Positions 1 through 8,461 of a stretch of DNA of 64,000 nt are shown here, piece after piece. The DNA comes from Methylobacterium sp. E-045 (GTDB taxonomy: Bacteria > Pseudomonadota > Alphaproteobacteria > Rhizobiales > Beijerinckiaceae). Made by a program: the position numbers and the translations under genes. The stretch lies in NCBI RefSeq assembly GCF_022829685.1, contig NZ_JAKSYE010000028.1, forward strand, positions 62,001 to 126,000, given 5' to 3'. The notes under the pieces are model-generated. The model made no database searches, was not told the origin of the DNA, and was given only the letters and a program-made list of their open reading frames with translations. Within the stretch, counting starts at the first letter, position 1. Each line of letters begins with the position of its first letter.

Positions 1-118
1 CAACAGCGGGTTCTATCTCTCGAACGCGGTCGAGCTGGCGCGCCTCGACCCTCCCCCCTCTGCGGGGGAGGGTGGTCGCGGGGCGACCGGGAGAGGGGAG
101 ACGGGAGCAGCCCCATGA
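1..118 (+). CDS. bchM: Mg-protoporphyrin IX O-methyltransferase, C-terminal end only
   Basis: An open frame enters from the left edge and reads NSGFYLSNAVELARL before a TGA at 116-118. The first residues resemble the C-terminal end of BchM, the SAM-dependent methyltransferase that follows magnesium chelatase. bchM directly upstream of lhaA-puhA is the usual order in purple-bacterial photosynthesis clusters. After about residue 15 the frame runs into a GC-rich palindromic repeat, so the last 20 or so residues (Pro/Gly/Arg rich) are repeat-encoded. The stop overlaps the lhaA start (ATGA), which suggests translational coupling. The identification rests on a short peptide plus synteny. Confidence 0.6.
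   Translation, partial: NSGFYLSNAVELARLDPPPSAGEGGRGATGRGETGAAP
49..100. repeat. GC-rich palindromic repeat, copy 1
   Basis: A 24-base palindrome (49-72, CCCTCCCCCC then GGGGGAGGG) is followed by a second small hairpin, GGTCGC (74-79) with GCGACC (83-88). The 49-72 core is identical to the reverse complement of the right end of the repeat at 5692-5827. This copy looks like one half of that longer element. It supplies the last codons of bchM and lies immediately before the lhaA start. Confidence 0.75.
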
Positions 119-1575
119 AACCCGCCGACCTCACCGCCCGCCTGCTCACGCGCCTCGGCCCCGGCCTGATGCCGTTCCTGCCCTTCGCCGATGCGGCGAC
201 GCCGGAACTGCCCCTGGGACGGCTGCTGCGGCTGTCGCTGTTCCAGGTGACGGTGGGCATGGCCGCCGTGCTCCTCATCGGCACGCTGAACCGGGTGATG
301 ATCGTCGAGCTCGAAGTCCCGGCCTGGATCGTGGCGGTGATGCTGTCGCTGCCCCTGGTCTTCGCCCCCCTGCGGGCCCTGGTCGGCTTCCGCTCGGACA
401 CCCACCGCTCGGTGCTCGGCTGGCGCCGCGTCCCCTATATCTGGTTCGGCACCCTGCTGCAGTTCGGCGGGCTGGCGATCATGCCGTTCTCCCTGCTGAT
501 CCTGTCCGGCGACACCACCGGCCCGGTCTGGCCCGGCCATGTGGCGGCGGCGCTCGCCTTCGTCATGGTGGGGGCCGGCCTCCACACCACCCAGACCGTT
601 GGGCTGGCGCTCGCCACCGATCTCGCCCCCGCCCATGCCCGGCCCCGGGTGGTGGCGCTCCTCTGCGCCATGCTGCTCGCCGGCATGATGGTCAGCGCCA
701 TCGCCTTCGGCCTGCTGCTGGCGAACTTCTCGCCCCTGCGGCTGATCCAGGTGATCCAGGGCGCGGCGGTGGTGACCATCGTGCTCAACGGCATCGCCCT
801 GTGGAAGCAGGAGGCACGGCAACCCGGACGCACGGCGACGGACCTGCCGCGCCCGAACTTCTCGCAATCCTGGGCCACCTATGCCGGCAGCGGCCTCGCC
901 CGCCGGCGCCTCGTCGCCACGGGGCTCGGCACGGCGGCCTTCTCCATGCAGGACATCCTGCTCGAACCCTATGGTGGCCAGATCCTGCACCTGCCGGTGG
1001 CCGCCACCACGGCGCTCACCGCCATGCTCGCGGCCGGCGGCGGGGTCGGGCTGCTGCTGGCCGCGCGCTGGCTCAACCGGGGCGGCGATCCGTTCCGGGT
1101 GGCGGCCGCCGGCAGCGGAGTCGGCATCATGGCCTTCTCGGCGGTGATCTTCGCGGCCCCCCTCGCGTCGGCCCAGCTCTTCACCACCGGCGTCACGCTC
1201 ATCGGTCTCGGCGGCGGATTGTTCGCCCACGGCACGCTCACCGCCTCCATGGCGAAGGCGGGACCCGAGGATACCGGCCTAGCGCTCGGCGCCTGGGGCG
1301 CGGTCCAGGCCAGTGCGGCGGGCATCGCCATCGCCGCGAGCGGCATCCTGCGGGACGTGGGCTCCAGCCTCTCGGCATCCGGGGCGCTCGGCGAGGCCAT
1401 GAGCGATCCGTCCGTGGGCTACCTCATCGTCTACCACATCGAGATCGCCCTGCTGTTCGCGACCCTCGTCGCCATCGGACCGCTGGTCCGCGACACCACC
1501 GGTCGTGACACCGCCACCCGCGACAGGGAGGCACGCGCCCTCCTGCCGTCCTCCATTCCCGGTCAAGGAGCCTGA
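115..1575 (+). CDS. lhaA: LH1 assembly / bacteriochlorophyll delivery protein (PucC/LhaA family)
   Basis: A 486-residue polytopic membrane protein of the BCD (PucC/LhaA) branch of the major facilitator superfamily. It is about the usual family length, with some twelve hydrophobic segments. An early stretch FRSDTHRSVLGWRRVPYIW (about residues 92-110) matches the conserved cytoplasmic loop after TM2-3 in this family. LhaA supports light-harvesting complex 1 assembly, probably by handling bacteriochlorophyll. The gene overlaps bchM by ATGA and precedes puhA by two bases, so it belongs to the bchM-lhaA-puh operon. Its place next to puhA favours LhaA over PucC, which normally sits beside pucBA. 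Confidence 0.92.
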   Translation: MKPADLTARLLTRLGPGLMPFLPFADAATPELPLGRLLRLSLFQVTVGMAAVLLIGTLNRVMIVELEVPAWIVAVMLSLPLVFAPLRALVGFRSDTHRSVLGWRRVPYIWFGTLLQFGGLAIMPFSLLILSGDTTGPVWPGHVAAALAFVMVGAGLHTTQTVGLALATDLAPAHARPRVVALLCAMLLAGMMVSAIAFGLLLANFSPLRLIQVIQGAAVVTIVLNGIALWKQEARQPGRTATDLPRPNFSQSWATYAGSGLARRRLVATGLGTAAFSMQDILLEPYGGQILHLPVAATTALTAMLAAGGGVGLLLAARWLNRGGDPFRVAAAGSGVGIMAFSAVIFAAPLASAQLFTTGVTLIGLGGGLFAHGTLTASMAKAGPEDTGLALGAWGAVQASAAGIAIAASGILRDVGSSLSASGALGEAMSDPSVGYLIVYHIEIALLFATLVAIGPLVRDTTGRDTATRDREARALLPSSIPGQGA

Positions 1576-1577
1576 TC

Positions 1578-2351
1578 ATGCCAAGAGGTGAAATCACGGG
1601 CTATGTCGATGTCGCCCAGGTCGTGCTCTACGCGTTCTGGATCTTCTTCGCCGGCCTCGTCTTCTACCTGCGCCAGGAGGACCGCCGCGAAGGCTATCCC
1701 CTGGAGAGTGAGGCGGCCGGCCGGCTCAAGCGCCCCGACCCGATCCTCATCCCGAGCCCGAAGCAGTTCCTGCTCTCCAACGGCCTGGTGAAGACCGCCC
1801 CCCAGACCGACATGCAGCCGGCCTGGAACTACAAGGGCCACAAGCGCGAAGTCTGGCCCGGCTCGCCCCTGGAGCCGGACAGCGACGGCCTGCACGACCA
1901 CATCGGCCCCGGCTCCTACGCTGATCGCGACGACAACCACGACCGCACCTGGGACAACGAGAAGCGGATCGTCCCCCTGCGGGTCGCCGAGCATTTCGTG
2001 GTCCACGAGGACGGCCCGAACCCGATCGGCATGACCGTGTTCGGCGCCGACCGGCAGGTGGCCGGCACCGTCACCGACCTCTGGATCGACCGCGGCGAAT
2101 CCATGGTCCGCTACATCGAGGTCGAGCTCGGGTCGGGCGGGCGCCGGGTGCTCATGCCCAACACCTTCTGCCGGACCGGGCGGTTCTCGCGCACGGTGAA
2201 GACCGAGGCCCTGCTCGCCCACCAGTTCGCCGACATTCCCGGCCAAAAAGACCCTGATTCGGTGACCCTCTACGAGGAGGAGCGGATCATGGCCTTCTTC
2301 GGCGCGGGCACCCTCTACGCCACGGCCGGGCGGCAGGAGCCGTTCCTGTGA
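1578..2351 (+). CDS. puhA: Photosynthetic reaction centre H subunit
   Basis: A 257-residue protein of normal length for PuhA. It has one N-terminal membrane helix (about residues 12-31, VVLYAFWIFFAGLVFYLR). The basic segment RQEDRREGYPLE follows, and then a soluble cytoplasmic PRC-barrel domain. The H subunit caps the L and M subunits on the cytoplasmic side and shapes proton delivery to QB. It lies two bases after lhaA, and its stop overlaps the GTG start of puhB (GTGA). This is the only puhA in the window; its partners pufL and pufM are 30 kb downstream. Confidence 0.97.
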   Translation: MPRGEITGYVDVAQVVLYAFWIFFAGLVFYLRQEDRREGYPLESEAAGRLKRPDPILIPSPKQFLLSNGLVKTAPQTDMQPAWNYKGHKREVWPGSPLEPDSDGLHDHIGPGSYADRDDNHDRTWDNEKRIVPLRVAEHFVVHEDGPNPIGMTVFGADRQVAGTVTDLWIDRGESMVRYIEVELGSGGRRVLMPNTFCRTGRFSRTVKTEALLAHQFADIPGQKDPDSVTLYEEERIMAFFGAGTLYATAGRQEPFL

Positions 2352-3034
2352 GCGGCGCCGCGAGATCCCCCCTCGGCGTACCCGCCAACGCCTTCGACGC
2401 GCCGCCGGGCCTGCCCGCACCGCTGCCGCCCGGCGAGCACATCCTGTGGCAGGGGCGCCCCTGCGCCTTCGGCATCACGGCGCGGGCGCTGCATGCCCGC
2501 CTCGTCGGCCTCTGGTTCGTCGGGTTGGCCCTGTGGGCGGCGATCCCGCCCCTCGGCGAAGGCGCCTTCGGACAGGCCGCGCTTGTGGCCGGTCCGACCC
2601 TCCTCGTCGGCGCCGGCGCGGTCGCGCTCCTCGGCCTCCTCGGCTGGCTCTCGGCGCGCTCGACCACCTACACCATCACCAACCGCCGGGTGGTGATGCG
2701 CCTCGGCATCGCCCTGCCGATGACCCTCAACCTGCCGTTCGGCCTGATCGAGGGCGCGGGTTGCAAGGTCTTTACGGACGGGAGTGGTGACCTGCCTTTA
2801 CGGCTGCGCGGGGGCAACCGCGTGGCCTACCTCCATCTCTGGCCGCATGCCCGTCCCTGGGCCATCACGAACCCCGAACCGATGATGCGATCGGTGCCGG
2901 ATGCGAAGCTCGCCGCCGAAATCCTTGCCCGCGCACTGTCAAGTGCACTTGACACAACGGAGGAAACTGCGACTCCTATGGTGGTCGCGCGGCAGCGGCC
3001 CGTCCGCCCGCCGCGCCTCGCCAACGCGAGTTGA
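2348..3034 (+). CDS. puhB: Photosynthetic complex assembly protein PuhB
   Basis: A 228-residue membrane protein with a GTG start overlapping the puhA stop. Two hydrophobic segments (about 48-70 and 77-98) precede a soluble part containing TYTITNRRVVMRLGIALP, typical of the bacterial PH-like domain seen in PuhB. PuhB helps reaction-centre assembly in Rhodobacter and is normally encoded directly after puhA. The Pro/Arg-rich C-terminal tail looks poorly structured. Function is assigned from family and position. Confidence 0.88.
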   Translation: MSGAARSPLGVPANAFDAPPGLPAPLPPGEHILWQGRPCAFGITARALHARLVGLWFVGLALWAAIPPLGEGAFGQAALVAGPTLLVGAGAVALLGLLGWLSARSTTYTITNRRVVMRLGIALPMTLNLPFGLIEGAGCKVFTDGSGDLPLRLRGGNRVAYLHLWPHARPWAITNPEPMMRSVPDAKLAAEILARALSSALDTTEETATPMVVARQRPVRPPRLANAS

Positions 3035-3052
3035 ACTCAGGGAGGAGACGCG

Positions 3053-3526
3053 ATGACGGCGAAGGCTGATGCCGCCCGGATTCCGCGACCGCTGGTCATC
3101 GGAGCACTTGGGCTCATGGGGTTCGTGACCGTCGTGGTGGGGGTCGGCCGCAGCGAGGGGATCGGCCTCTCGCACATGCCGCCGGCCCGGATCGTCCGCT
3201 CTGTCGACCTGAACCCCGAGGACCGCGCCGACGGCGCCATCGTCATCAGGGACGCGCGCTCAGAGAACGTCATCGCCACGATCGAGCCCGGCCAGGACAA
3301 TTTCGTCCGCGCCACCCTGCGCGGCTTCGGCCAGGCCCGCCTGCGCGCCGGCCTCGGCCGGGAGCAGCCCTTCCGCCTGACGCGCTTTGCCGATGGCGGC
3401 CTCGAACTCTCCGACCCGTCGACGGGCCGCGCCGTCAATCTCGGGGCCTTCGGCCCGTCGAACTTCGTCGCCTTCACGAGGCTCCTCCCCGAGACGAGGC
3501 TTGCCGACAGCGGAGCCGCCCGATGA
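3053..3526 (+). CDS. puhC: Photosynthetic complex assembly protein PuhC
   Basis: A 157-residue protein with one membrane anchor (about residues 13-31) and a C-terminal domain expected on the periplasmic side. The segment [19 protein letters not shown] and the ending [21 protein letters not shown] match the conserved core of PuhC, which assists assembly of the RC-LH1 core. A Shine-Dalgarno-like AGGGAGGAG lies just before the ATG. Its stop overlaps the next start by four bases (ATGA), giving a tightly coupled puhB-puhC-orf-acsF block. Confidence 0.87.
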   Translation: MTAKADAARIPRPLVIGALGLMGFVTVVVGVGRSEGIGLSHMPPARIVRSVDLNPEDRADGAIVIRDARSENVIATIEPGQDNFVRATLRGFGQARLRAGLGREQPFRLTRFADGGLELSDPSTGRAVNLGAFGPSNFVAFTRLLPETRLADSGAAR

Positions 3527-3822
3527 TCGCGTCGTTCGGACGTCGCACCGTCGAGGTGCCCTGCACCGTCGAGATCGAGCAGACCCCCGAGACGCTCCAC
3601 GCCCACGTGACCCTGGACGCCGCGTTCGAGATCGAACCGGGCGACGAGGTCCAGGTCCACGACGCGCCGACCTCCGTTCCCTACGGCGAGCGCCTCGTGG
3701 TCCGCCGCACCGCCACGGTCACCCGTGCCGGCATCCTGGAGCGGCTCTGGACCCGGTTCGCCGGCCATTTCGAGCTCACCGAACTCTACGAAGTCAGCTT
3801 CTCAGAGAGGAGGCGCCTGTGA
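3523..3822 (+). CDS. Conserved-looking 99-residue protein between puhC and acsF
   Basis: A small soluble protein with no signal peptide or membrane segment. Both ends are coupled to its neighbours: ATGA overlap with puhC and GTGA overlap with acsF. The middle (about 25-60) is beta-rich and acidic, for example [19 protein letters not shown], and the C-terminus is helical. I do not know a characterised function. Small unnamed genes occur at this spot in other acsF-containing clusters. Four-base overlaps on both sides suggest that it is made in step with the cyclase or the assembly factors. A role as a cyclase accessory is inference only. Confidence 0.8.
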   Translation: MIASFGRRTVEVPCTVEIEQTPETLHAHVTLDAAFEIEPGDEVQVHDAPTSVPYGERLVVRRTATVTRAGILERLWTRFAGHFELTELYEVSFSERRRL

Positions 3823-4910
3823 ACGTCTCGATCCAGCACCAGGCCCCGAAGGCCGTCACGCCGAAGCTGCCCATGAACGAGGGCACCAAGGCCGCCCAGG
3901 AGACGACCTTCCTCTCGCCCCGCTTCTACACCACGGATTTCGAGGAGCTCGACCGCACCGATGTGGAGCCCGTGCGCAAGCAATGGGACATCCTGATCGC
4001 GGAACTGCGCGCCGATCCGAACAAGCGCCACTTCATCCGCAACGAGGAGTTCGACCTCGACATGTCCGGCCTCGACCCGGACCTGCGCAAGGAGTTCATG
4101 GATTTCCTCGTCTCGTCGATCACCGCCGAGTTCTCGGGCTGCGTGCTCTACGCGGAGATGAGGAAGCGCGCCAAGAACCCCGATATCCGCGAGCTGTTCG
4201 GCTTCATGAGCCGCGACGAGGCCCGCCACGCCGGCTTCATCAACGACGTGCTCAAGGATTTCGGCATCGGCGTCGACCTGGGCTTCCTGACCAAGTCCAA
4301 GAAATACACCTTCTTCCGGCCGAAGTTCATCTTCTACGCCACCTATCTCTCCGAGAAGATCGGCTACGCCCGCTACATCACGATCTTCAGGGAGCTGGAA
4401 CGCAACCCGGACCGGCGCTTCCACCCGATCTTCAAGTGGTTCGAGAAGTGGTGCAACGACGAGTTCCGCCACGGCGAGGCCTTCGCGCTGCTGATGCGGG
4501 CCAACCCCAAGCTGACGACGGGCCTCAACCGCTACTGGATCAAGTTCTTCCTGCTCGCCGTCTTCGCGACCATGTATGTGCGCGACCATTGCCGGCCGCA
4601 TTTCCACAAGGCGCTCGGGGTTGATCCGACCGATTACGACTTCAAGGTGTTCCAGATCACCTCCGACATCTCGAAACAGACCTTCCCGCTCACCCTCGAC
4701 CTCGACAACCCGAAATTCAAGGCGGCCCTCGACCGGCTCCTCGTCTGCTCCAACAAGCTCGCCGACGCCAAGGCGCAGGGCGGGATCGTGGGGAGGCTGA
4801 AACAGGGCGCCTGGATCGCGGCCTCGGCGGTGAACTTCGCCCGGCTCTACGCCCTGCCCACCATCGACAACCCGATGCCCGCCGAAATCCGCCTCGAGCC
4901 GGTCTGGTAG
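3819..4910 (+). CDS. acsF: Mg-protoporphyrin IX monomethyl ester aerobic oxidative cyclase
   Basis: A 363-residue diiron protein that forms the isocyclic ring E using O2. Conserved iron-ligand motifs are visible: [22 protein letters not shown] and [12 protein letters not shown], giving the paired E-x-x-H signature. GTG is preferred as the start because AGAGAGGAGG lies directly before it and it overlaps the upstream stop. This is the oxygen-dependent enzyme; no oxygen-sensitive bchE is seen in the window. That agrees with an aerobic phototroph. It lies between a puh-linked small gene and puhE. Confidence 0.95.
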   Translation: MNVSIQHQAPKAVTPKLPMNEGTKAAQETTFLSPRFYTTDFEELDRTDVEPVRKQWDILIAELRADPNKRHFIRNEEFDLDMSGLDPDLRKEFMDFLVSSITAEFSGCVLYAEMRKRAKNPDIRELFGFMSRDEARHAGFINDVLKDFGIGVDLGFLTKSKKYTFFRPKFIFYATYLSEKIGYARYITIFRELERNPDRRFHPIFKWFEKWCNDEFRHGEAFALLMRANPKLTTGLNRYWIKFFLLAVFATMYVRDHCRPHFHKALGVDPTDYDFKVFQITSDISKQTFPLTLDLDNPKFKAALDRLLVCSNKLADAKAQGGIVGRLKQGAWIAASAVNFARLYALPTIDNPMPAEIRLEPVW

Positions 4911-4921
4911 GACGCGGGAGG

Positions 4922-5839
4922 ATGGCCGCCCACGCCGTTCCCGCGCTCTACGCGGTGCTGATCTGGTGGTTCTCCACCGGGCTCATCATCCTGCTCGATC
5001 ACCGCCCCCGCCACACCCATCCCTGGAGCATGGCGGCCGGCACCCTGGTGCTGATGGCCGCGCTCTACGCCATCGGCACCAGCGCCGGGGACACCAGCGA
5101 GGCGGGCGCCTACACGGCGTTCACGGCGGCACTCCTCGTCTGGGGCTGGCAGGAGATGAGCTATTACATGGGCTACGTCGCGGGGCCGCGTAAAACCGGC
5201 TGCCCGCCGGCGACGACGGGGTTCGCCCTGTTCCGGGCTGCGGCGGCCACGAGCCTGTGGCACGAGGCGGCCATCGTCGCCGGGATGGCCGGCATCCTCG
5301 CCCTGACCTGGGGCGAGCCCAACAGGTTCGCCCTGTGGACCTACCTGATCCTCTGGGGAATGAACCTCTCGGCGCGGCTCAACATGTTCCTCGGCGTGCG
5401 CAACCTCAACGCCGAGTTCCTGCCCGAGCGCCTCGGCTACCTCGCCTGCTTCCTCAGGAACCGGCGTATGAACCCGCTGTTCCCGTTCTCCGTGGCCGTC
5501 GCCGCCCTGGTGACGATCCTGCTCGCGCGGGCCGCGACGGGGGAGGGGGTCGACGCCCACGAGGTGGCCGGCTTCACCATCGTCACCACCCTGATGGCGC
5601 TGGCGACCCTGGAGCACGGCTTCCTGATGCTGCCCCTGCCCTCGGCGGCCCTGTGGGCCTGGAGCCTGCCGAAGGCCGCCGGCACCCCCAACCCTCCCCC
5701 CTATGCGGGGGAGGGGGCCTGCGGAGCGGGCGGGCGAGGGATCGGCACGGGCTTTTCCGGAGAGACGATTCCCCTCTCCCGCCCCTCGCTCACGCGAGGA
5801 CCACCCTCCCCCGCAGAGGGGGGAGGGACCGCTCTCTGA
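4922..5839 (+). CDS. puhE: Photosynthetic complex assembly membrane protein PuhE
   Basis: A 305-residue integral membrane protein with about seven or eight hydrophobic segments. It starts [20 protein letters not shown] and carries RTKGCP-type and [16 protein letters not shown]-type loops known from PuhE. PuhE modulates photosynthetic complex and bacteriochlorophyll production in Rhodobacter. The natural protein seems to end near residue 257 ([13 protein letters not shown]). The remaining 45 or so residues are Pro/Gly-rich and read straight through the repeat at 5692-5827, so they are repeat-derived. acsF ends 11 bases upstream. Confidence 0.87.
   Translation: MAAHAVPALYAVLIWWFSTGLIILLDHRPRHTHPWSMAAGTLVLMAALYAIGTSAGDTSEAGAYTAFTAALLVWGWQEMSYYMGYVAGPRKTGCPPATTGFALFRAAAATSLWHEAAIVAGMAGILALTWGEPNRFALWTYLILWGMNLSARLNMFLGVRNLNAEFLPERLGYLACFLRNRRMNPLFPFSVAVAALVTILLARAATGEGVDAHEVAGFTIVTTLMALATLEHGFLMLPLPSAALWAWSLPKAAGTPNPPPYAGEGACGAGGRGIGTGFSGETIPLSRPSLTRGPPSPAEGGGTAL
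5692..5827. repeat. GC-rich element with 24-base terminal inverted repeats, copy 2
   Basis: The left end (5692-5715) and right end (5804-5827) are inverted copies that match at 23 of 24 positions. Each end is itself a palindrome of the form CCCTCCCCC..GGGGGAGGG. The 136-base element has the layout of a MITE or paired REP unit. It lies inside the puhE reading frame and supplies its C-terminal tail. The inner left segment (CCTGCGGAGC) recurs in the copy at 7135-7259, which shows that they are one family. Confidence 0.85.
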
Positions 5840-5906
5840 CGCTCCAGTGAAACGAGTCTCAAGCAGCCAACGCGAAACATCGCGATCCACAGGGAAGGGG
5901 ACGGCC

Positions 5907-7124
5907 ATGAACTACGAAGACTTCTTCGGCGATGCCTTGTCCGGTCTGCACCGCGAGGGCCGCTACCGCGTCTTCACCGATCTCGAGCGTCAGAACGGCC
6001 GCTTTCCCCACGCCACCCACCACAGCCCGGGCGGGCAGCGCCCGGTGACCGTGTGGTGCTCCAACGACTATCTCGGGATGGGCCAGAACCCGGTCGTGCT
6101 CGAGGCTATGCACGAGGCGCTCGATCGCTGCGGCGCCGGGGCCGGCGGCACCCGCAACATCTCCGGCACCAACCATTACCACGTGCTCCTGGAGCAGGAG
6201 CTCGCCGACCTCCACCGCAAGGAGGCCGCCCTCCTCTTCACCTCCGGCTACGTCTCGAACTGGGCGGCCCTCGGCACGCTCGCCGGCAAGCTGCCGGGTT
6301 GCGTGGTGCTGTCGGATGCCGAGAACCACGCCTCAATGATCGAGGGCATCAAGGCGTCCCGCGCCGAGCGCCACATCTTCCGCCACAACGACCCGGAAGA
6401 CCTCGACCGCAAGCTGCGCATGATCGACCCGTCGCGGCCGAAGCTGGTGGCCTTCGAGTCGGTCTATTCCATGGACGGCGACATCGCCCCCATCGCCGAG
6501 ATCTGCGACGTGGCGGACGCTCACGGCGCGCTCACCTATCTCGACGAGGTCCACGCGGTGGGACTCTACGGCCCGCGCGGCGGCGGCATCTCCGAGCGCG
6601 AAGGCCTCGCCCATCGCCTCGACGTCATCGAGGGGACCCTCGGCAAGGCCTTCGCGGTGCATGGGGGCTACATCACCGGCTCGGCCAAGCTCTGCGATTT
6701 CGTCCGCAGCTTCGCCTCGGGCTTCATCTTCACCACCTCGCTGCCGCCTGCCGTGGCGGCGGGGGCCGCGGCGAGCATCAAGCACCTGAAGGCCAGCGGC
6801 ACCGAGCGCGCCCGGCATCAGGAGCGGGTCGCCCAGGTCCGCGCCCGCCTCGACGCCGCCGGCATCCCCTACCTTCCCAACGACAGCCACATCGTGCCCG
6901 TGATGGTCGGCGACCCGGTCCTGTGCAAGGCGATCAGCGACACGCTCCTCGACGAGTTCGGCATCTACGTCCAGCCGATCAACTACCCCACCGTGCCGCG
7001 CGGGACCGAGCGCCTGCGCATCACCCCGTCGCCGCTGCATTCGGACGCCGATATCGAGCACCTGGTCGGGGCGCTGACCGCGATCTGGACGCGGATGGGC
7101 GTGGAGCAGGCGGCGGCGGAGTGA
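5907..7124 (+). CDS. hemA: 5-aminolevulinate synthase
   Basis: A 405-residue PLP enzyme that condenses glycine and succinyl-CoA to 5-aminolevulinate, the first step of the alphaproteobacterial (Shemin) tetrapyrrole route. Hallmarks include MNYEDFF at the start, [39 protein letters not shown], and the PLP lysine in [12 protein letters not shown] (about residue 245). Length is typical. A purine-rich AGGGAAGGGG precedes the ATG. It lies in the photosynthesis cluster between puhE and bchI, so it probably supplies extra ALA for pigment synthesis; a second copy may exist elsewhere. Confidence 0.97.
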   Translation: MNYEDFFGDALSGLHREGRYRVFTDLERQNGRFPHATHHSPGGQRPVTVWCSNDYLGMGQNPVVLEAMHEALDRCGAGAGGTRNISGTNHYHVLLEQELADLHRKEAALLFTSGYVSNWAALGTLAGKLPGCVVLSDAENHASMIEGIKASRAERHIFRHNDPEDLDRKLRMIDPSRPKLVAFESVYSMDGDIAPIAEICDVADAHGALTYLDEVHAVGLYGPRGGGISEREGLAHRLDVIEGTLGKAFAVHGGYITGSAKLCDFVRSFASGFIFTTSLPPAVAAGAAASIKHLKASGTERARHQERVAQVRARLDAAGIPYLPNDSHIVPVMVGDPVLCKAISDTLLDEFGIYVQPINYPTVPRGTERLRITPSPLHSDADIEHLVGALTAIWTRMGVEQAAAE

Positions 7125-7134
7125 TGGCAAGAAG

Positions 7135-7259
7135 CCCTCCCCCCATCGCGGGGGAGGGTGCCTGCGGAGCAGGCGCGAGAGGGGGCGACGTTTCCGGAGC
7201 CGGCGCTTCCCTCACCCGACCCGCTTCGCGGGCCACCCTCTCCCGCAATGGGGAGAGGG
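7135..7259. repeat. GC-rich element with terminal inverted repeats, copy 3
   Basis: A 125-base element fills the hemA-bchI spacer. The left end (7135-7158) and right end (7236-7259) are inverted, imperfect copies of the CCCTCCCCC..GGGGGAGGG palindrome. The next bases, CCTGCGGAGCAGGC, match the start of the interior of copy 2. A central GACCCGCTTCGCGGGCC hairpin is also present. It may end or attenuate transcription from hemA, but that is only a guess from structure. Confidence 0.85.
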
Positions 7260-7297
7260 AGATGCGCACACCCTGTCGAGACACCGGGAGACGGCCT

Positions 7298-8461
7298 ATG
7301 ATCCTGAATGGAACGACCCGAACGGTGTCTCCCGGATCAGCATCCCATCCTCTCCCCCGTCCCGGATCACCGGAGCGCGGCGCGAGCCAGGGAATTCTCC
7401 GGAAGCCCGGGGGCGACGAAGCATCCATCGCGGCCCCGGCCCCGCCCGTCACTTTCCCCTTCTCCGCCATCGTCGGCCAGGACGAGATGCGGCGCGCCCT
7501 GATGATCGCGGCGGTGGACCCGTCCGTGGGCGGCGTCCTCGTCTTCGGCGACCGGGGTACCGGCAAGTCCACGGCGATCCGGGGCCTCGCCGCCCTGCTG
7601 CCGCCGATGAAGGCGGTGATCGGCTGCCCCTATTCCTGCGATCCCGCCAAGGCCGCCGGCGAGTGCCCGCATTGTTCCGGCCGCCCCGAAACCCGGCGAA
7701 GCCACCTCGCGCCGGTTCCGGTGGTGGACCTGCCGCTCGGCGCCACCGAGGACCGGGTGGTGGGCGCCCTCGACCTCGAACGGGCGCTCACCCGCGGCGA
7801 GAAGGCGTTCGAGCCGGGGCTGCTGGCCCGCGCCAACCGCGGCTTCCTCTATATCGACGAGGTCAACCTCCTCGACGACCACCTCGTCGACCTCCTCCTC
7901 GATGTGGCGGCCTCCGGGATCAACACCGTGGAGCGCGAGGGGTTGAGCGTCCGGCACCCGGCGAAATTCGTGCTGGTGGGCAGCGGCAACCCGGAGGAGG
8001 GGGAGCTGCGGCCCCAGCTCCTCGACCGGTTCGGCCTCGCGGTGGAGGTGACCACGCCCACGGATCTCCCCACCCGCATCGACGTGGTGCGCCGGCGCGA
8101 CGCCTACGAGCGCGACCCCGCGGGCTTCTGCGCCGCCTATGCCAAGGCCGACCGCGCACTCCAGAAGCGGCTCACCGCCGCCCGCGCGCGCCTGTCCGCC
8201 CTCGACGTCCCTGACGAGACCCTGGAGGCCGCCGCCCGGCTCTGCCTCGCCTTGGGCACCGACGGCCTGCGCGGCGAGCTGACCCTGATGCGCACCGCCC
8301 GGGCGCTGGCCGCCTACGAGGGGGCCGACACCGTGGGGATCGACCATCTCCGGCAGGTCGCGCCGTCCGCCCTGCGCCACCGCCTGCGCCGCAACCCCCT
8401 CGACGAATCGGGCTCCACCGCCCGCGTGGCGCGGGCGGTGGCGGAGGTGCTGGGGTCGTGA
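7298..8461 (+). CDS. bchI: Magnesium chelatase ATPase subunit I
   Basis: An AAA+ ATPase of the BchI/BchD/BchH chelatase, which inserts Mg2+ into protoporphyrin IX. Walker A is GDRGTGKST (about residues 84-92) and Walker B is GFLYIDEVNLL. The GLLARANRG, LVGSGNPEEGELRPQLLDRFG and RHRLRRNPLDESGSTARV segments are also present. As given it has 387 residues, about 35 more than the usual 340-350. The extra length is all N-terminal to the conserved FPFSAIVGQ and has poor coding character. No ATG lies closer; GTG at 7325 is an alternative. The stop overlaps the bchD start (GTGA). Confidence 0.95.
   Translation: MILNGTTRTVSPGSASHPLPRPGSPERGASQGILRKPGGDEASIAAPAPPVTFPFSAIVGQDEMRRALMIAAVDPSVGGVLVFGDRGTGKSTAIRGLAALLPPMKAVIGCPYSCDPAKAAGECPHCSGRPETRRSHLAPVPVVDLPLGATEDRVVGALDLERALTRGEKAFEPGLLARANRGFLYIDEVNLLDDHLVDLLLDVAASGINTVEREGLSVRHPAKFVLVGSGNPEEGELRPQLLDRFGLAVEVTTPTDLPTRIDVVRRRDAYERDPAGFCAAYAKADRALQKRLTAARARLSALDVPDETLEAAARLCLALGTDGLRGELTLMRTARALAAYEGADTVGIDHLRQVAPSALRHRLRRNPLDESGSTARVARAVAEVLGS

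Noticed and set aside
49-7259. CRISPR array from the recurring GC-rich repeats
   Set aside because: The copies are far apart, palindromic and differ in length; there are no regular spacers or cas genes.
7262-7300. A TGTCGAGACA dyad before bchI as a PpsR site
   Set aside because: It lacks the TGT-N12-ACA spacing seen in the other four sites.
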